DNA from: an uncultured Clostridia bacterium
Lineage (GTDB): Bacteria > Bacillota > Clostridia > TANB77 > CAG-508
Direction: 5' to 3'
DNA: 64,000 nt
Assembly (NCBI GenBank): GCA_934130285.1
Contig: CAKOXT010000003.1
Location: 134,893 to 198,892 of the forward strand
Positions within the stretch are counted from its first letter, which is position 1, and every line of letters begins with the position of its first letter. Of this stretch, positions 44,581 to 52,528 are shown in pieces. The notes under the pieces were generated by a model. The model worked only from the letters and a program-made list of their open reading frames with translations. It made no database searches and was not told the DNA's origin. The translations under genes and the position numbers were made by a program.

Positions 44581-45244
44581 GGCTAAAATATTAGTATATA
44601 ATAATCAAACAAACAGAATGGAGACATATTATAAAGGCGAAAACGAAGCTATGCCATATAATAATGGCACATTAAAAGTTAAGGAATTTCGAGGATCAAG
44701 CAAAAGTAATCTACTATGGACAGACAGAAGAACAATGCAAAGCTGGAATAATTTTAGAACATTGTATGGTAAACCAATATATGTTGGCTTTGCATTCAAA
44801 AGACCATGGGAAGGAGGGCATGGAAACTTATCGCAGCACTATGCCGGAGTAGCATTTGATGTAGGTCAAAATTTGAATGAAACATCAAGAAACTACATGA
44901 GAAATTTAGCAAAAGCATCAGGATATTGGAGATATGTTGAACCAGCTGCAGATACACCAAGATGGGTACATTTTGATGATAGGTGGATTGCAAGTGGATA
45001 TCCTTTAACTCAATTTGGAAGTAGAGGAGTATATGTTTTAATAGCACAAGATGCATTAAACACATTAGGACTAGGAACCGGAGGATTAGATGGAATATTT
45101 GGAAGCAAGACTAGAGAAGCGGTAATAACATACCAAGGAAATAATAATCTAGCACAAGATGGAAAAATTGGACCATTAACATGGAACAGTTTAATGACAG
45201 CAGTAGTAGGAAAAGGCTCAACAAACACAACAATTCTGGAATAA
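44579..45244 (+). CDS. M15-like D,D-peptidase with peptidoglycan-binding domain (lysin-like)
   Basis: The N-terminal domain has QHYAGVAFDVGQN and RWVHFDDRW, matching the SxHxxGxAxD and WxH zinc-ligand motifs of the M15 D-Ala-D-Ala carboxypeptidase/endopeptidase class. The C-terminus (about 150-215) is a PG_binding_1 domain: RGVYVLIAQDALNTLGLGTG, LDGIFGSKTREAVITYQGNN and QDGKIGPLTWNSL. There is no signal peptide, which is odd for a wall enzyme and typical of phage endolysins or spore-released enzymes. Start chosen at TTG 44579, after AGAGGTGA. A germination or mother-cell-lysis enzyme is also possible. Confidence 0.8.
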   Translation: MAKILVYNNQTNRMETYYKGENEAMPYNNGTLKVKEFRGSSKSNLLWTDRRTMQSWNNFRTLYGKPIYVGFAFKRPWEGGHGNLSQHYAGVAFDVGQNLNETSRNYMRNLAKASGYWRYVEPAADTPRWVHFDDRWIASGYPLTQFGSRGVYVLIAQDALNTLGLGTGGLDGIFGSKTREAVITYQGNNNLAQDGKIGPLTWNSLMTAVVGKGSTNTTILE

Positions 45245-45266
45245 TATGCACATTGTCAATATAGAA

Positions 45267-45288
45267 TAAAAGGTTTGAACCCTTTTTT
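45267..45288 (+). terminator. Weak terminator after the lysin-like gene
   Basis: AAAAGGTT / AACCCTTTT stem (one bulge) with a two-base loop and T-run. Confidence 0.5.
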
Positions 45289-45291
45289 ATT

Positions 45292-45389
45292 ACAAAAAAA
45301 CACCATCTGCTTCCTACACTTTCGTATAGGTAAACAGATGGTGTTGCCACTTTAGCGACCAACTAGTCGCACCTCCAAATATGTGGCAA
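45292..45389 (-). terminator. Two-hairpin 3' UTR and terminator of the GC-rich membrane gene
   Basis: Read on the minus strand: TTGCCAC/GTGGCAA (45383-45389 with 45344-45350) encloses a GCGAC/GTCGC hairpin. Next comes a perfect AACACCATCTG/CAGATGGTGTT stem (45335-45345 with 45299-45309) with an inner CCTA/TAGG arm, followed by T7. The second hairpin is a strong terminator; the first may stabilise the mRNA or be part of a small RNA. Confidence 0.75.
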
Positions 45390-45396
45390 TATGTTG

Positions 45397-45777
45397 TTAG
45401 ATAATAGTCAAGATAAATCTTACTGCGGGATGGAGTCTCGGTCCACCCATATTAGCGGGTCTTGCTCTATCTCTTCGGACATATTGAAGCATTGGTCTCT
45501 TTATAGAAACCGTTGCAATAGCAGCAACAATAGCAGCTAAAATCTTTACAACCGCTACGGCGTGTGGGGCCAACATTCCCATACCTGCCATAATCAGGAC
45601 ACAGATGAACATCCATGTCCAAGCACGATTATTTTTGCTAAAAACTGCACTGGCCACACAAGCGAGTACAATTAATAGCAAAAAAGACATAATTGCTTGA
45701 GCAGATGCCAAAATAAAGCCAATGACCCAAGAAATTACGGCAATAGCCGCAGCAAAAAGCGCAATAAAAATCAACAT
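45397..45777 (-). CDS. Orphan multi-pass membrane protein, GC-rich gene (126 aa)
   Basis: Three to four hydrophobic helices dominate (LIFIALFAAAIAVISWVIGF, AIMSFLLLIVLACVASAVFS, TWMFICVLIMAGMGML and AVVKILAAIVAAIATVSI). The last 30 residues are a basic, Arg/Pro-rich tail (YVRRDRARPANMGGPRLHPA). A TrbC/VirB2-pilin or holin-like shape is conceivable but unproven. Coding G+C is near 47-50% against about 28% around it. It has a perfect AGGAGG, its own promoter and a double-hairpin terminator, and runs against both neighbours. I read it as an acquired single-gene cassette. Confidence 0.7.
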   Translation of the reverse strand: MLIFIALFAAAIAVISWVIGFILASAQAIMSFLLLIVLACVASAVFSKNNRAWTWMFICVLIMAGMGMLAPHAVAVVKILAAIVAAIATVSIKRPMLQYVRRDRARPANMGGPRLHPAVRFILTII

Positions 45778-45876
45778 AATACATACCTCCTGAAAATAGT
45801 GATTTTAATATACGTCCACCCTATGGTGAAAACAGGAATAAATATATAAACACGAGAAATCCTCATGACTATAACT

Positions 45877-45905
45877 ATTATACCACAAGTTGACATAAAT
45901 GTAAA
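45877..45905 (-). promoter_or_regulatory. Promoter of the GC-rich membrane gene
   Basis: On the minus strand TTTACA (45900-45905), 17 bases, TATAAT (45877-45882), about 100 bases before the start codon. Confidence 0.65.
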
Positions 45906-45913
45906 TAACGAGC

Positions 45914-45942
45914 TTGTTCACAAGATGAAAATATGATATATT
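45914..45942 (+). promoter_or_regulatory. Promoter of nfo
   Basis: TTGTTC at 45914-45919, 17 bases, TATATT at 45937-45942; divergent from the preceding promoter, about 10 bases apart. Confidence 0.6.
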
Positions 45943-45978
45943 ACATAAAAAGAATTTAGAAAATCGCTAGGAGGAAAT

Positions 45979-46812
45979 ATGTTAAAAATAGGATGTCATT
46001 TATCAATATCTAAAGGTTTCTATGAAATGGGAAAACAAGCAGTAAGCATTAATGCAAACACAATACAGTTTTTCACGAGAAATCCAAGAGGAGGAGCTGC
46101 TAAAGCAATAGATGAAAAAGATGTAGAAGCATTTAAAAAGCTAGCAAAGGAAAATGGAATAAATAATTTATTAGCTCATGCACCATATACACTAAATGCA
46201 AGTGCTGCAAGAGATGATTTAAGAATATTTGCTAAAAATACTATGGAAGACGATTTAAAAAGAATGGAATATTTTCCAGGAAGCTTGTACAACTTCCATC
46301 CAGGAAGCCATGTAGGACAAGGCCCTGAAGTAGGAATAAAATATATCATTGAAATGTTAAATGAAATAATAAAGCCTGAACAAACAACAAAAGTATTATT
46401 AGAAACAATGGCCGGAAAAGGAAGCGAAATAGGAAGAACATTTGAAGAGATCAGAGAAATAATAGATGGAGTAGAATTAAAAGATCACATAGGAGTATGC
46501 CTAGATACATGCCACATATTTGATGGAGGATATGATATTGTAAATAAATTAGATGAAGTTCTAGAAGAGTTTGATAGAGTAATAGGATTAGAAAAATTAT
46601 ATGCAATACATTTAAATGACAGTATGAATTCATTAGGTTCACACAAAGATAGACATGCAAAAATTGGAGAAGGAAATATTGGATTAGAAGCACTAACAAG
46701 AGTAATAAATCATCCCAAATTAAGAGATCTGCCATTTTTCTTAGAAACACCAAATGAACTAGAAGGATACGGAAAAGAAATCAAATTACTAAGAAGTTTA
46801 TATGAAGAATAA
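45979..46812 (+). CDS. nfo: Endonuclease IV (AP endonuclease)
   Basis: Base-excision repair enzyme that cuts 5' of abasic sites, using three zinc ions. Metal-ligand motifs are in place: LLAHAPYTLNASA, YNFHPGSHVGQG, VLLETMAGKGSEIGRTFEEI, GVCLDTCHIFDGGYDI, IHLNDSMNSLGSHKDRHAKI and FFLETPNE. Its 277 residues are the standard length. AGGAGG precedes ATG. Confidence 0.97.
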   Translation: MLKIGCHLSISKGFYEMGKQAVSINANTIQFFTRNPRGGAAKAIDEKDVEAFKKLAKENGINNLLAHAPYTLNASAARDDLRIFAKNTMEDDLKRMEYFPGSLYNFHPGSHVGQGPEVGIKYIIEMLNEIIKPEQTTKVLLETMAGKGSEIGRTFEEIREIIDGVELKDHIGVCLDTCHIFDGGYDIVNKLDEVLEEFDRVIGLEKLYAIHLNDSMNSLGSHKDRHAKIGEGNIGLEALTRVINHPKLRDLPFFLETPNELEGYGKEIKLLRSLYEE

Positions 46813-46936
46813 AAATATAAATAATAATATAAAGAATGAAAATTCAATTAACAAAAAATTAAAGTTTAAAAAGTAAATCAAAAGAAAAAGACTGTTGAAC
46901 AAAATATTTTTAGATACTTTGTAAACAGTCTAATAA

Positions 46937-46970
46937 AAATAGAATCTATGAAAATAGATTCTATTTTTTT
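46937..46970. terminator. Bidirectional terminator between nfo and the ComEC-like gene
   Basis: AAAATAGAATCTA / TAGATTCTATTTT stem, TGAAAA loop, T7 on the plus strand and a T-rich 3' side on the minus strand. A longer-range AGACTGTT/AACAGTCT pair (46889-46931) lies upstream. Confidence 0.8.
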
Positions 46971-46977
46971 GGATATT

Positions 46978-47994
46978 CTAATTTTCTTGACTATCATCAG
47001 AAGCAGTTTTATTCGCTGTAGTTGGGTTACCATCTAAAGCTGTAGAAAAAGTCTGAATATTATATGTTTTACCATCACTAGTTAATAATATTGTACCATC
47101 TAAATCAGTTCTATATACTCTAGCACCTATCTTAGAAAGTCCATCTAATGTACTCTTTGATGGGTGAGAGTAAGTGTTGTTAGCACCAACTGAAATAATT
47201 GCAGTTTCAGGCTTAACAGCATTTAAGAACTTTTCAGTAGAACTTGTATCAGAACCATGATGAGCAACTTTCAAAACATCAACTTTTGGCCAAGATATTT
47301 TTTCTTCAATTTCTTTTTCAGCATCTCCCATGAATAAGAAAGTTTTTTCTCCATAAGCCAAGTGGATAACAATTGAATTCAAATTCAAATTAGATTGTTC
47401 CTCATTTTCAACTGACATTATTGTACAAATTCCATCGCCTAAACCAAAAGTATTACCAATTTCGCAACGAGTTATAGAAAGACCTTTTGAAGAAATTGCT
47501 TCTAAAACAGATTGGAAAGTGGCAGTAGTTGTTGTTACATCAGGCATATAAATTTTTCCAATTTCAAAGTTGTTGATAATGTCATCCATACCACCAATGT
47601 GGTCTTCATGTGGGTGAGTACCAACCAAATAATCTATTTTTTCGATACCAAGACCTTTGATGTAATTAACTAGAAGTGGTCCATCTTCATTATTACCTGC
47701 ATCAATAAGCATTGTTTGCCCATCAGCAATTACTAATGAAGAATCAGCCTGACCGACATCAAAAAAATAAATTTGCAATTTTGAATCAGCAGATACAACT
47801 GTGTTTCCTACTGTATTAACGGAGATTGTATTAGACGTATTTGCGGGAATATTAAGATTTTCTTCAATCAAATTATTAACTTGATCAGGAAATTGATTAC
47901 TAATAAAAGCACTAATAATCAAAACAATCCCTAGAAATAGCGTAATACAGAAACCTTTAATCTGAGAATTTTTGCTCTTTTTCGTATTACTCAT
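46978..47994 (-). CDS. Extracellular metallo-beta-lactamase-fold protein, ComEC C-domain-like
   Basis: N-terminal signal or anchor (about residues 14-32, GFCITLFLGIVLIISAFISN), then a ComEC/Rec2-type hydrolase domain. QIYFFDVGQADSSLVIADGQ, LVGTHPHEDHIGGMDD with HxHxDH, FLFMGDAEKEIEEK and VLKVAHHGSDTSSTEKFLNA are diagnostic, ending IYRTD-like (RVYRTDLDGTILLTSDG). Stand-alone forms without the channel domain are common in Firmicutes and may degrade extracellular DNA or nucleotides. AGGAGG precedes ATG. At 338 residues it is one domain plus anchor. Confidence 0.88.
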   Translation of the reverse strand: MSNTKKSKNSQIKGFCITLFLGIVLIISAFISNQFPDQVNNLIEENLNIPANTSNTISVNTVGNTVVSADSKLQIYFFDVGQADSSLVIADGQTMLIDAGNNEDGPLLVNYIKGLGIEKIDYLVGTHPHEDHIGGMDDIINNFEIGKIYMPDVTTTTATFQSVLEAISSKGLSITRCEIGNTFGLGDGICTIMSVENEEQSNLNLNSIVIHLAYGEKTFLFMGDAEKEIEEKISWPKVDVLKVAHHGSDTSSTEKFLNAVKPETAIISVGANNTYSHPSKSTLDGLSKIGARVYRTDLDGTILLTSDGKTYNIQTFSTALDGNPTTANKTASDDSQEN

Positions 47995-48128
47995 ATAAAC
48001 CTCCTATTTAATTGCAATAATATTATAAATATATAACCTTAAAAAATCAATAAAAAGTGAAAATATAAATAAAAATTTTAATGATATTACAATTATGTTA
48101 AAAAATTAAAATTATATGAAAAAATACT

Positions 48129-48157
48129 TGCAAATAATTTTTTTATATATTAAAATT
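48129..48157 (+). promoter_or_regulatory. Promoter of the dcw cluster
   Basis: TTGCAA at 48129-48134, 17-base spacer, TAAAAT at 48152-48157, about 60 bases before the mraZ start. Confidence 0.65.
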
Positions 48158-48215
48158 TATTCGAAGGTGGAGAGAAGTGGTAGAAAGTGGAGAACCACCA
48201 GGAAGGATGTGTAGC

Positions 48216-48644
48216 ATGTTAATTGGAGAATTTGAGCATTCATTAGATGCCAAAGGAAGATTAATAATGCCAGCTAAACTTAGAGAAGCAATAGGTGACA
48301 AGTTTGTTGTAACAAAAGGTTTAGATGGTTGCTTATTCGCGTTCTCAATAGAAGAGTGGTCAAACTTTGAAGAAAAGTTAAAATCACTTCCACTATCAAA
48401 TAGAAATTCAAGAGAATTTACTCGTTTCTTTTTATCAGGAGCAACAGAATGTGAAATAGACAAACAAGGAAGATTTTTAATTCCAACTAATTTAAGAGAA
48501 ACAGCAAGCTTACAAAAAGAAGTTGTTATTATTGGTGTAGGAACAAGAATTGAAATTTGGAATAAAGAGAAATGGAATTCTTACAATGATGAAAATATTT
48601 CAGTAGAAGATATTGCTGAAAATATGACAATGTTAGGTATATAA
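48216..48644 (+). CDS. mraZ: Transcriptional regulator MraZ
   Basis: AbrB-like DNA-binding protein that represses its own division-wall cluster. Two MraZ repeats are seen: IGEFEHSLDAKGRLIMPAKL and ATECEIDKQGRFLIPTNLRE, both with the DxxGR motif. ATG at 48216 (MLIGEFEH, 142 residues) fits the family start; the longer frame from GTG 48177 adds 13 residues not seen in MraZ and lacks support. GGAAGG lies nine bases upstream. About 330 bases of unusual spacer separate it from rsmH. Confidence 0.94.
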   Translation: MLIGEFEHSLDAKGRLIMPAKLREAIGDKFVVTKGLDGCLFAFSIEEWSNFEEKLKSLPLSNRNSREFTRFFLSGATECEIDKQGRFLIPTNLRETASLQKEVVIIGVGTRIEIWNKEKWNSYNDENISVEDIAENMTMLGI

Positions 48645-48656
48645 CTTGAAAAAAGT

Positions 48657-48860
48657 TTATATAAAATACAAAAGAAAAATTAAAACACAAAAGACTATTA
48701 AGATACCAAAGATAAATGGCAGCTTAAATAGCTGCCACAAGAATAATACTAAAGAAGTTTAAAATCTACAAAAGATCATTTAAGATTCAAAAGAAATTAA
48801 ACTACAAAAGAGTATTAATTAAAGTAAGTAAGAAAAAATCTTATTAAAGAACAAAAGAAA
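48657..48860 (+). repeat. Degenerate 19-base tandem repeats between mraZ and rsmH
   Basis: The core (A)CAAAAGA recurs at 48669, 48688, 48707, 48749 (variant), 48769, 48788, 48805 and 48852, usually 19 bases apart, each preceded by an ATTAA/TTTAA-type stretch. A GGCAGC-TTAAATA-GCTGCC hairpin (about 48718-48736) interrupts the array. No long open frame or named element accounts for it. Confidence 0.6.
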
Positions 48861-48862
48861 AG

Positions 48863-48893
48863 CATCATCCGAAGCTCAAAACTTCGGATGATG
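48863..48893. other. Strong hairpin in the mraZ-rsmH spacer
   Basis: Perfect 12-bp stem CATCATCCGAAG / CTTCGGATGATG with a seven-base loop. No T-run follows on the plus strand; on the minus strand a T-rich stretch follows. It may be a processing or partial termination site. Confidence 0.6.
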
Positions 48894-48917
48894 AAAGAAT
48901 TACTTATAAGAATTGAC

Positions 48918-48944
48918 AGTTGGTATAAAACGTACCAACTTTTT
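48918..48944 (+). terminator. Attenuator-like terminator before rsmH
   Basis: AGTTGGTA / TACCAACT with a seven-base loop, then TTTT, 30 bases before the rsmH start. A TTGACA just overlaps its 5' edge, without a well-placed -10 box. Confidence 0.6.
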
Positions 48945-48975
48945 AGGCTATTATAAAAAAATAAAAGAGGTTCTA

Positions 48976-49905
48976 ATGGATTTTGTTCATAAATCAGTAC
49001 TACTAAATGAATGTATAGAAGGTCTAAAAATAAAGCCAGACGGTATATATGTTGATGGAACATTAGGCGGAGCAGGACATAGTAGTGAAATAATAAAAAA
49101 AATTAATAATGGAAAGCTTATAGGAATTGATAGAGATGACGATGCACTAAAAGCTGCCAAAGATAAATTAAAAGAATATAACAATGTAATATACTATCAT
49201 GGAAATCATGATGACATTAAAGAAATATTAAATGAGTTAAATATAGATGGAGTTGATGGAATATTACTTGATTTGGGAGTTTCATCTTATCAATTAGATG
49301 AAAGAAATAGAGGTTTTAGCTATCTAGGGGAAAACATATTAGACATGAGAATGGACAAGACACAAGAATTAGATGCAAAGATAGTAGTAAACAAATATAA
49401 AGAAGAAGAATTGGCTAATATAATTTATGAATATGGTGAAGAAAGATTTTCTAGACAAATTGCAAGAAATATTTGTAATGAAAGAAAAAATAAAGAAATT
49501 ACAACAACAAAGCAATTAGTTGAAATAATAGAAAAATCTATACCAGCAAAATTTAGAGCAAAAGATTCTCATCCAGCAAAAAGGACATTCCAAGCAATAA
49601 GAATAGAAGTAAACAATGAAATAAAACCATTATATCAAACAGTTATAAATTCAATAGATTGCTTAAAAAAAGGTGGAAGAATTTGTATCATAACATTTCA
49701 TTCATTAGAAGATAGAGCAGTAAAAAATGCTTTTATTGATGCAGAAGGAAAATGTATCTGTCCACCAGGCTTGCCATATTGTGCATGCGGAGCAGTAAAA
49801 AAAGGAAAAATAATTACAAAGAAACCAATATTACCAACAAAAGAAGAAATGGAAAATAACTCAAGAAGCAAAAGTGCAAAATTGAGAATTTTTGAAAAAA
49901 TATAA
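48976..49905 (+). CDS. rsmH: 16S rRNA (cytosine-N4) methyltransferase
   Basis: Also called MraW, it methylates a P-site cytosine of 16S rRNA. DFVHKSVLLNECIEGLKIKP, YVDGTLGGAGHSSEI (methyl-donor loop), GILLDLGVSSYQLDERNRGF, SHPAKRTFQAIRIEVNNEI and ITFHSLEDRAVKNAF are all present. ATG at 48976 (309 residues) was chosen over the longer frame because the family begins at this point and AGAGGT lies upstream. Confidence 0.97.
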   Translation: MDFVHKSVLLNECIEGLKIKPDGIYVDGTLGGAGHSSEIIKKINNGKLIGIDRDDDALKAAKDKLKEYNNVIYYHGNHDDIKEILNELNIDGVDGILLDLGVSSYQLDERNRGFSYLGENILDMRMDKTQELDAKIVVNKYKEEELANIIYEYGEERFSRQIARNICNERKNKEITTTKQLVEIIEKSIPAKFRAKDSHPAKRTFQAIRIEVNNEIKPLYQTVINSIDCLKKGGRICIITFHSLEDRAVKNAFIDAEGKCICPPGLPYCACGAVKKGKIITKKPILPTKEEMENNSRSKSAKLRIFEKI

Positions 49906-49923
49906 GAAGGGGGTGCAAGGATA

Positions 49924-50445
49924 TTGGCAGTTCAAAGATATAGTAAATATCAATATGAAACTAGTCCAAGAAAACTAGAGCCAGAATATAGAATTCCAAA
50001 AACAAAATATCCTAAAAGAAAACCCGCACCACGAGTAACACAAAAAACAAGAAATGTTTCTAAAGAAAGTATAATAAATAAAAAAAATCAAGTAAAATTA
50101 GTTTTTGCAGTAGCAGGAGTTTTTCTTTCAATCCTAGCAATTAGCTATCGTAATTCACAAATAGATGAAGCTTTTACTAAGAATGAAGAAATGAAACAGG
50201 CATACCTAGCCGTTGAAAAAGAAAATGATCAAATGAAAGTAGATATTGAAAATAGTTTAAACTATAACAATGTTGAACAACAGGCAAAAGAATTATTAGG
50301 AATGCAAACATTATCAACAAAACAAACTGTATATGTTAATTTACCTAAAAAAGATTACATTCAACCAGCAACAGAAACAGTAGTAATAGATAAGAATGAA
50401 AATGTAGTTGATAAAGTATTAAATAAAATAAAAAATATGTTTTAA
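49924..50445 (+). CDS. ftsL: FtsL-like cell division protein
   Basis: Small bitopic divisome protein. A basic cytosolic head of about 55 residues is followed by one membrane helix (about 59-77, VKLVFAVAGVFLSILAIS) and an extracellular coiled coil (EEMKQAYLAVEKENDQMKVD, then VEQQAKELLGM). The VEQQAKELLGMQ end is a typical FtsL/DivIC feature. The start is TTG with GAAGGGGGTG upstream. Identification rests on topology and place between rsmH and the PBP, as FtsL sequences are poorly conserved. Confidence 0.85.
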   Translation: MAVQRYSKYQYETSPRKLEPEYRIPKTKYPKRKPAPRVTQKTRNVSKESIINKKNQVKLVFAVAGVFLSILAISYRNSQIDEAFTKNEEMKQAYLAVEKENDQMKVDIENSLNYNNVEQQAKELLGMQTLSTKQTVYVNLPKKDYIQPATETVVIDKNENVVDKVLNKIKNMF

Positions 50446-50491
50446 TAATAACATGGAAACTCATGAATAATCTATATAAAGGAGATTGTTC

Positions 50492-52456
50492 ATGGGTTTT
50501 TTAAATACTAAAAAAAGAATAAGAATAATGCTGTTTATTATATTAATCGTTCTTGGATTATTAATAATAAGAATAGCATGGATTCAACTTGTTAAAGGAA
50601 AATTTTATAAGGCACTGGCTGAACAACAGCAAAATTTGGACAGAGAGATATCTGCTAAAAGAGGGATAATATATGACAGAAATGGCGAAATATTAGCGAT
50701 GAGTGCAAGTAGTGAAATGATAACAATAAATCCAAATAATATACCAAAAGAGAAGAAAGAACTAGTTGCTAGAAAAATATCAGAAGTATTAGAATTAGAT
50801 TATGAAAAAGTTTTAAAAAAAGTAAATCGTAATAGTTCAATTGAAATAATTGATAAAAAAGTAGAGAAAGAAAAAAGCAATATAATAAGAGAATGGCTAA
50901 TTGAAAACAATATAGATCAAGGAATAAATATAGATGAAGATACCAAAAGATATTATCCTTATAGTAAATTAGGATCACAAATAATAGGCTTTTGTGGTAG
51001 TGATAATCAAGGTTTAAATGGAATTGAAGCAAAATATGATGAAATTCTAAAAGGGAAAAAAGGAAGTATAAGCAAAACAACTGATGCCAAAGGAAAAAAC
51101 ATAGAAGATACTGAAGAAAAATACAATGAAGCTATTTCTGGGAATAGCATAGAGCTGACAATAGACAAAAATATTCAACAAATTGCTGAAAAATATTTAG
51201 AAGATGCTTGTATAGATAATAAGTGCACAGATGGTGGAAATGTACTAATAATGAACCCTCAAAATGGTGATATTCTAGCAATGGCGACATATCCTAATTA
51301 TAATTTAAATGAACCATTTAAAATCAATAATCCAGAATTAGAAGCTGTATGGGACACTTTATCATCAGAAGAAAAAAATAATAGTCTTCAAGCAATGTGG
51401 AGAAATAAAGCAATTGCGGATACATATGAACCAGGTTCAACATTTAAACTTGTAACTGCATCAGCAGCTCTAGAAGAAAAAATAACAGATACAGATAAGC
51501 AGGGAGAGTTTTCTTGTACAGGAGGAATAGAAGTTTCAGGCGTTAGAATAAAATGCTGGAGATATTATAGACCACATGGTGCAGAATCGTTAAGAGAAGC
51601 ATTAATGAACTCATGTAATCCAGTATTTATAGGATTAGGTCAAAGAATAGGCGTAGAAAAATATTATAGCTATTTAGAAAAGTTTGGTTTTCTTCAAAAA
51701 ACAGGAATAGATATACCTGGAGAAGCAGGAAGCATATTCTTAGCAAAAGAAAAAGTAGGACCAGTAGAATTAGCAACAATAAGCTTTGGACAGAGATTTG
51801 AAGTAACACCAATTCAAATGGTAACAATGCTTTCAACAATAGCCAATAAAGGAAAATATGTAAAACCAAGATTAGTAAAAACAATAATAAATTCAGAAAC
51901 AGAAGAAAGAACAGAAATAGAACCAGAATACAAAAATCAAGTAATATCAGAAGAAACAGCAAACAAAGTTCTAAATATGATGGAATCAGTAGTATCAGAA
52001 GGAACTGGAAAAAATGCAAAAGTAGAAGGATATAGAATTGGAGGAAAAACAGGAACATCAGAAGATGGCGTTAACACAGGAAAATATGTAACATCATTTA
52101 TAGGAGTAGCACCAATAGAAAATCCACAAATGGTTATATTAATAACATTATACAATCCAACAGGAGAAGGAGGACATCAAGGAGGTGGTGTTGCAGCACC
52201 AGTCGCAGGAAAAATATTTTCTGAAGTATTGCCATACTTAAATATAAAAAAAGAAAACGAAGAAAGTAAGCAACAAGTCAAAGTTCCAGAATTGAAAGGA
52301 AAAACTATAAAAGAAGCTGAAAAAATCCTAAAAGAAAATAATTTAGAATTAAAAACAGATGAAGGAATAAATAAAGAAGAAATAATAAAAAAACAAATTC
52401 CTGAAAAAGAGATTTTAGTTGATGAAGGAACATCAATAATTGTTCATACTAATTGA
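50492..52456 (+). CDS. spoVD: SpoVD/PBP2B-type penicillin-binding protein
   Basis: Class B transpeptidase of septal or spore-cortex wall synthesis. One membrane helix (about 10-28), PBP dimerisation region (EQQQNLDREISAKRGIIYDR), then SxxK in PGSTFKLVTASA (about 316), SCNP, and KTGTSEDG (about 519). One PASTA domain ends the protein (about 597-654, VKVPELKGKTIKEAEKILKE), as in SpoVD. ATG at 50492 follows AAAGGAG; the longer frame starts with a TTG six bases before. Whether it serves vegetative division or sporulation cannot be told. Confidence 0.92.
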   Translation: MGFLNTKKRIRIMLFIILIVLGLLIIRIAWIQLVKGKFYKALAEQQQNLDREISAKRGIIYDRNGEILAMSASSEMITINPNNIPKEKKELVARKISEVLELDYEKVLKKVNRNSSIEIIDKKVEKEKSNIIREWLIENNIDQGINIDEDTKRYYPYSKLGSQIIGFCGSDNQGLNGIEAKYDEILKGKKGSISKTTDAKGKNIEDTEEKYNEAISGNSIELTIDKNIQQIAEKYLEDACIDNKCTDGGNVLIMNPQNGDILAMATYPNYNLNEPFKINNPELEAVWDTLSSEEKNNSLQAMWRNKAIADTYEPGSTFKLVTASAALEEKITDTDKQGEFSCTGGIEVSGVRIKCWRYYRPHGAESLREALMNSCNPVFIGLGQRIGVEKYYSYLEKFGFLQKTGIDIPGEAGSIFLAKEKVGPVELATISFGQRFEVTPIQMVTMLSTIANKGKYVKPRLVKTIINSETEERTEIEPEYKNQVISEETANKVLNMMESVVSEGTGKNAKVEGYRIGGKTGTSEDGVNTGKYVTSFIGVAPIENPQMVILITLYNPTGEGGHQGGGVAAPVAGKIFSEVLPYLNIKKENEESKQQVKVPELKGKTIKEAEKILKENNLELKTDEGINKEEIIKKQIPEKEILVDEGTSIIVHTN

Positions 52457-52528
52457 AAAATTATACTATACAAAAAAAATTTTTAAGTATATAATAAAAA
52501 GAGATTTTGAAAATAGGAGAGATTGAAA

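Noticed and set aside
45111..45362. Minus-strand 83-residue frame beginning MVAKVATPS
   Set aside because: It has a GGAGGTG upstream, but runs through a perfect terminator hairpin and then antisense to the lysin gene; probably part of the 3' UTR.
48657..48860. CRISPR array in the mraZ-rsmH spacer
   Set aside because: Repeats are only about 7 conserved bases at 19-base steps with no unique spacers of fixed length and no cas genes.
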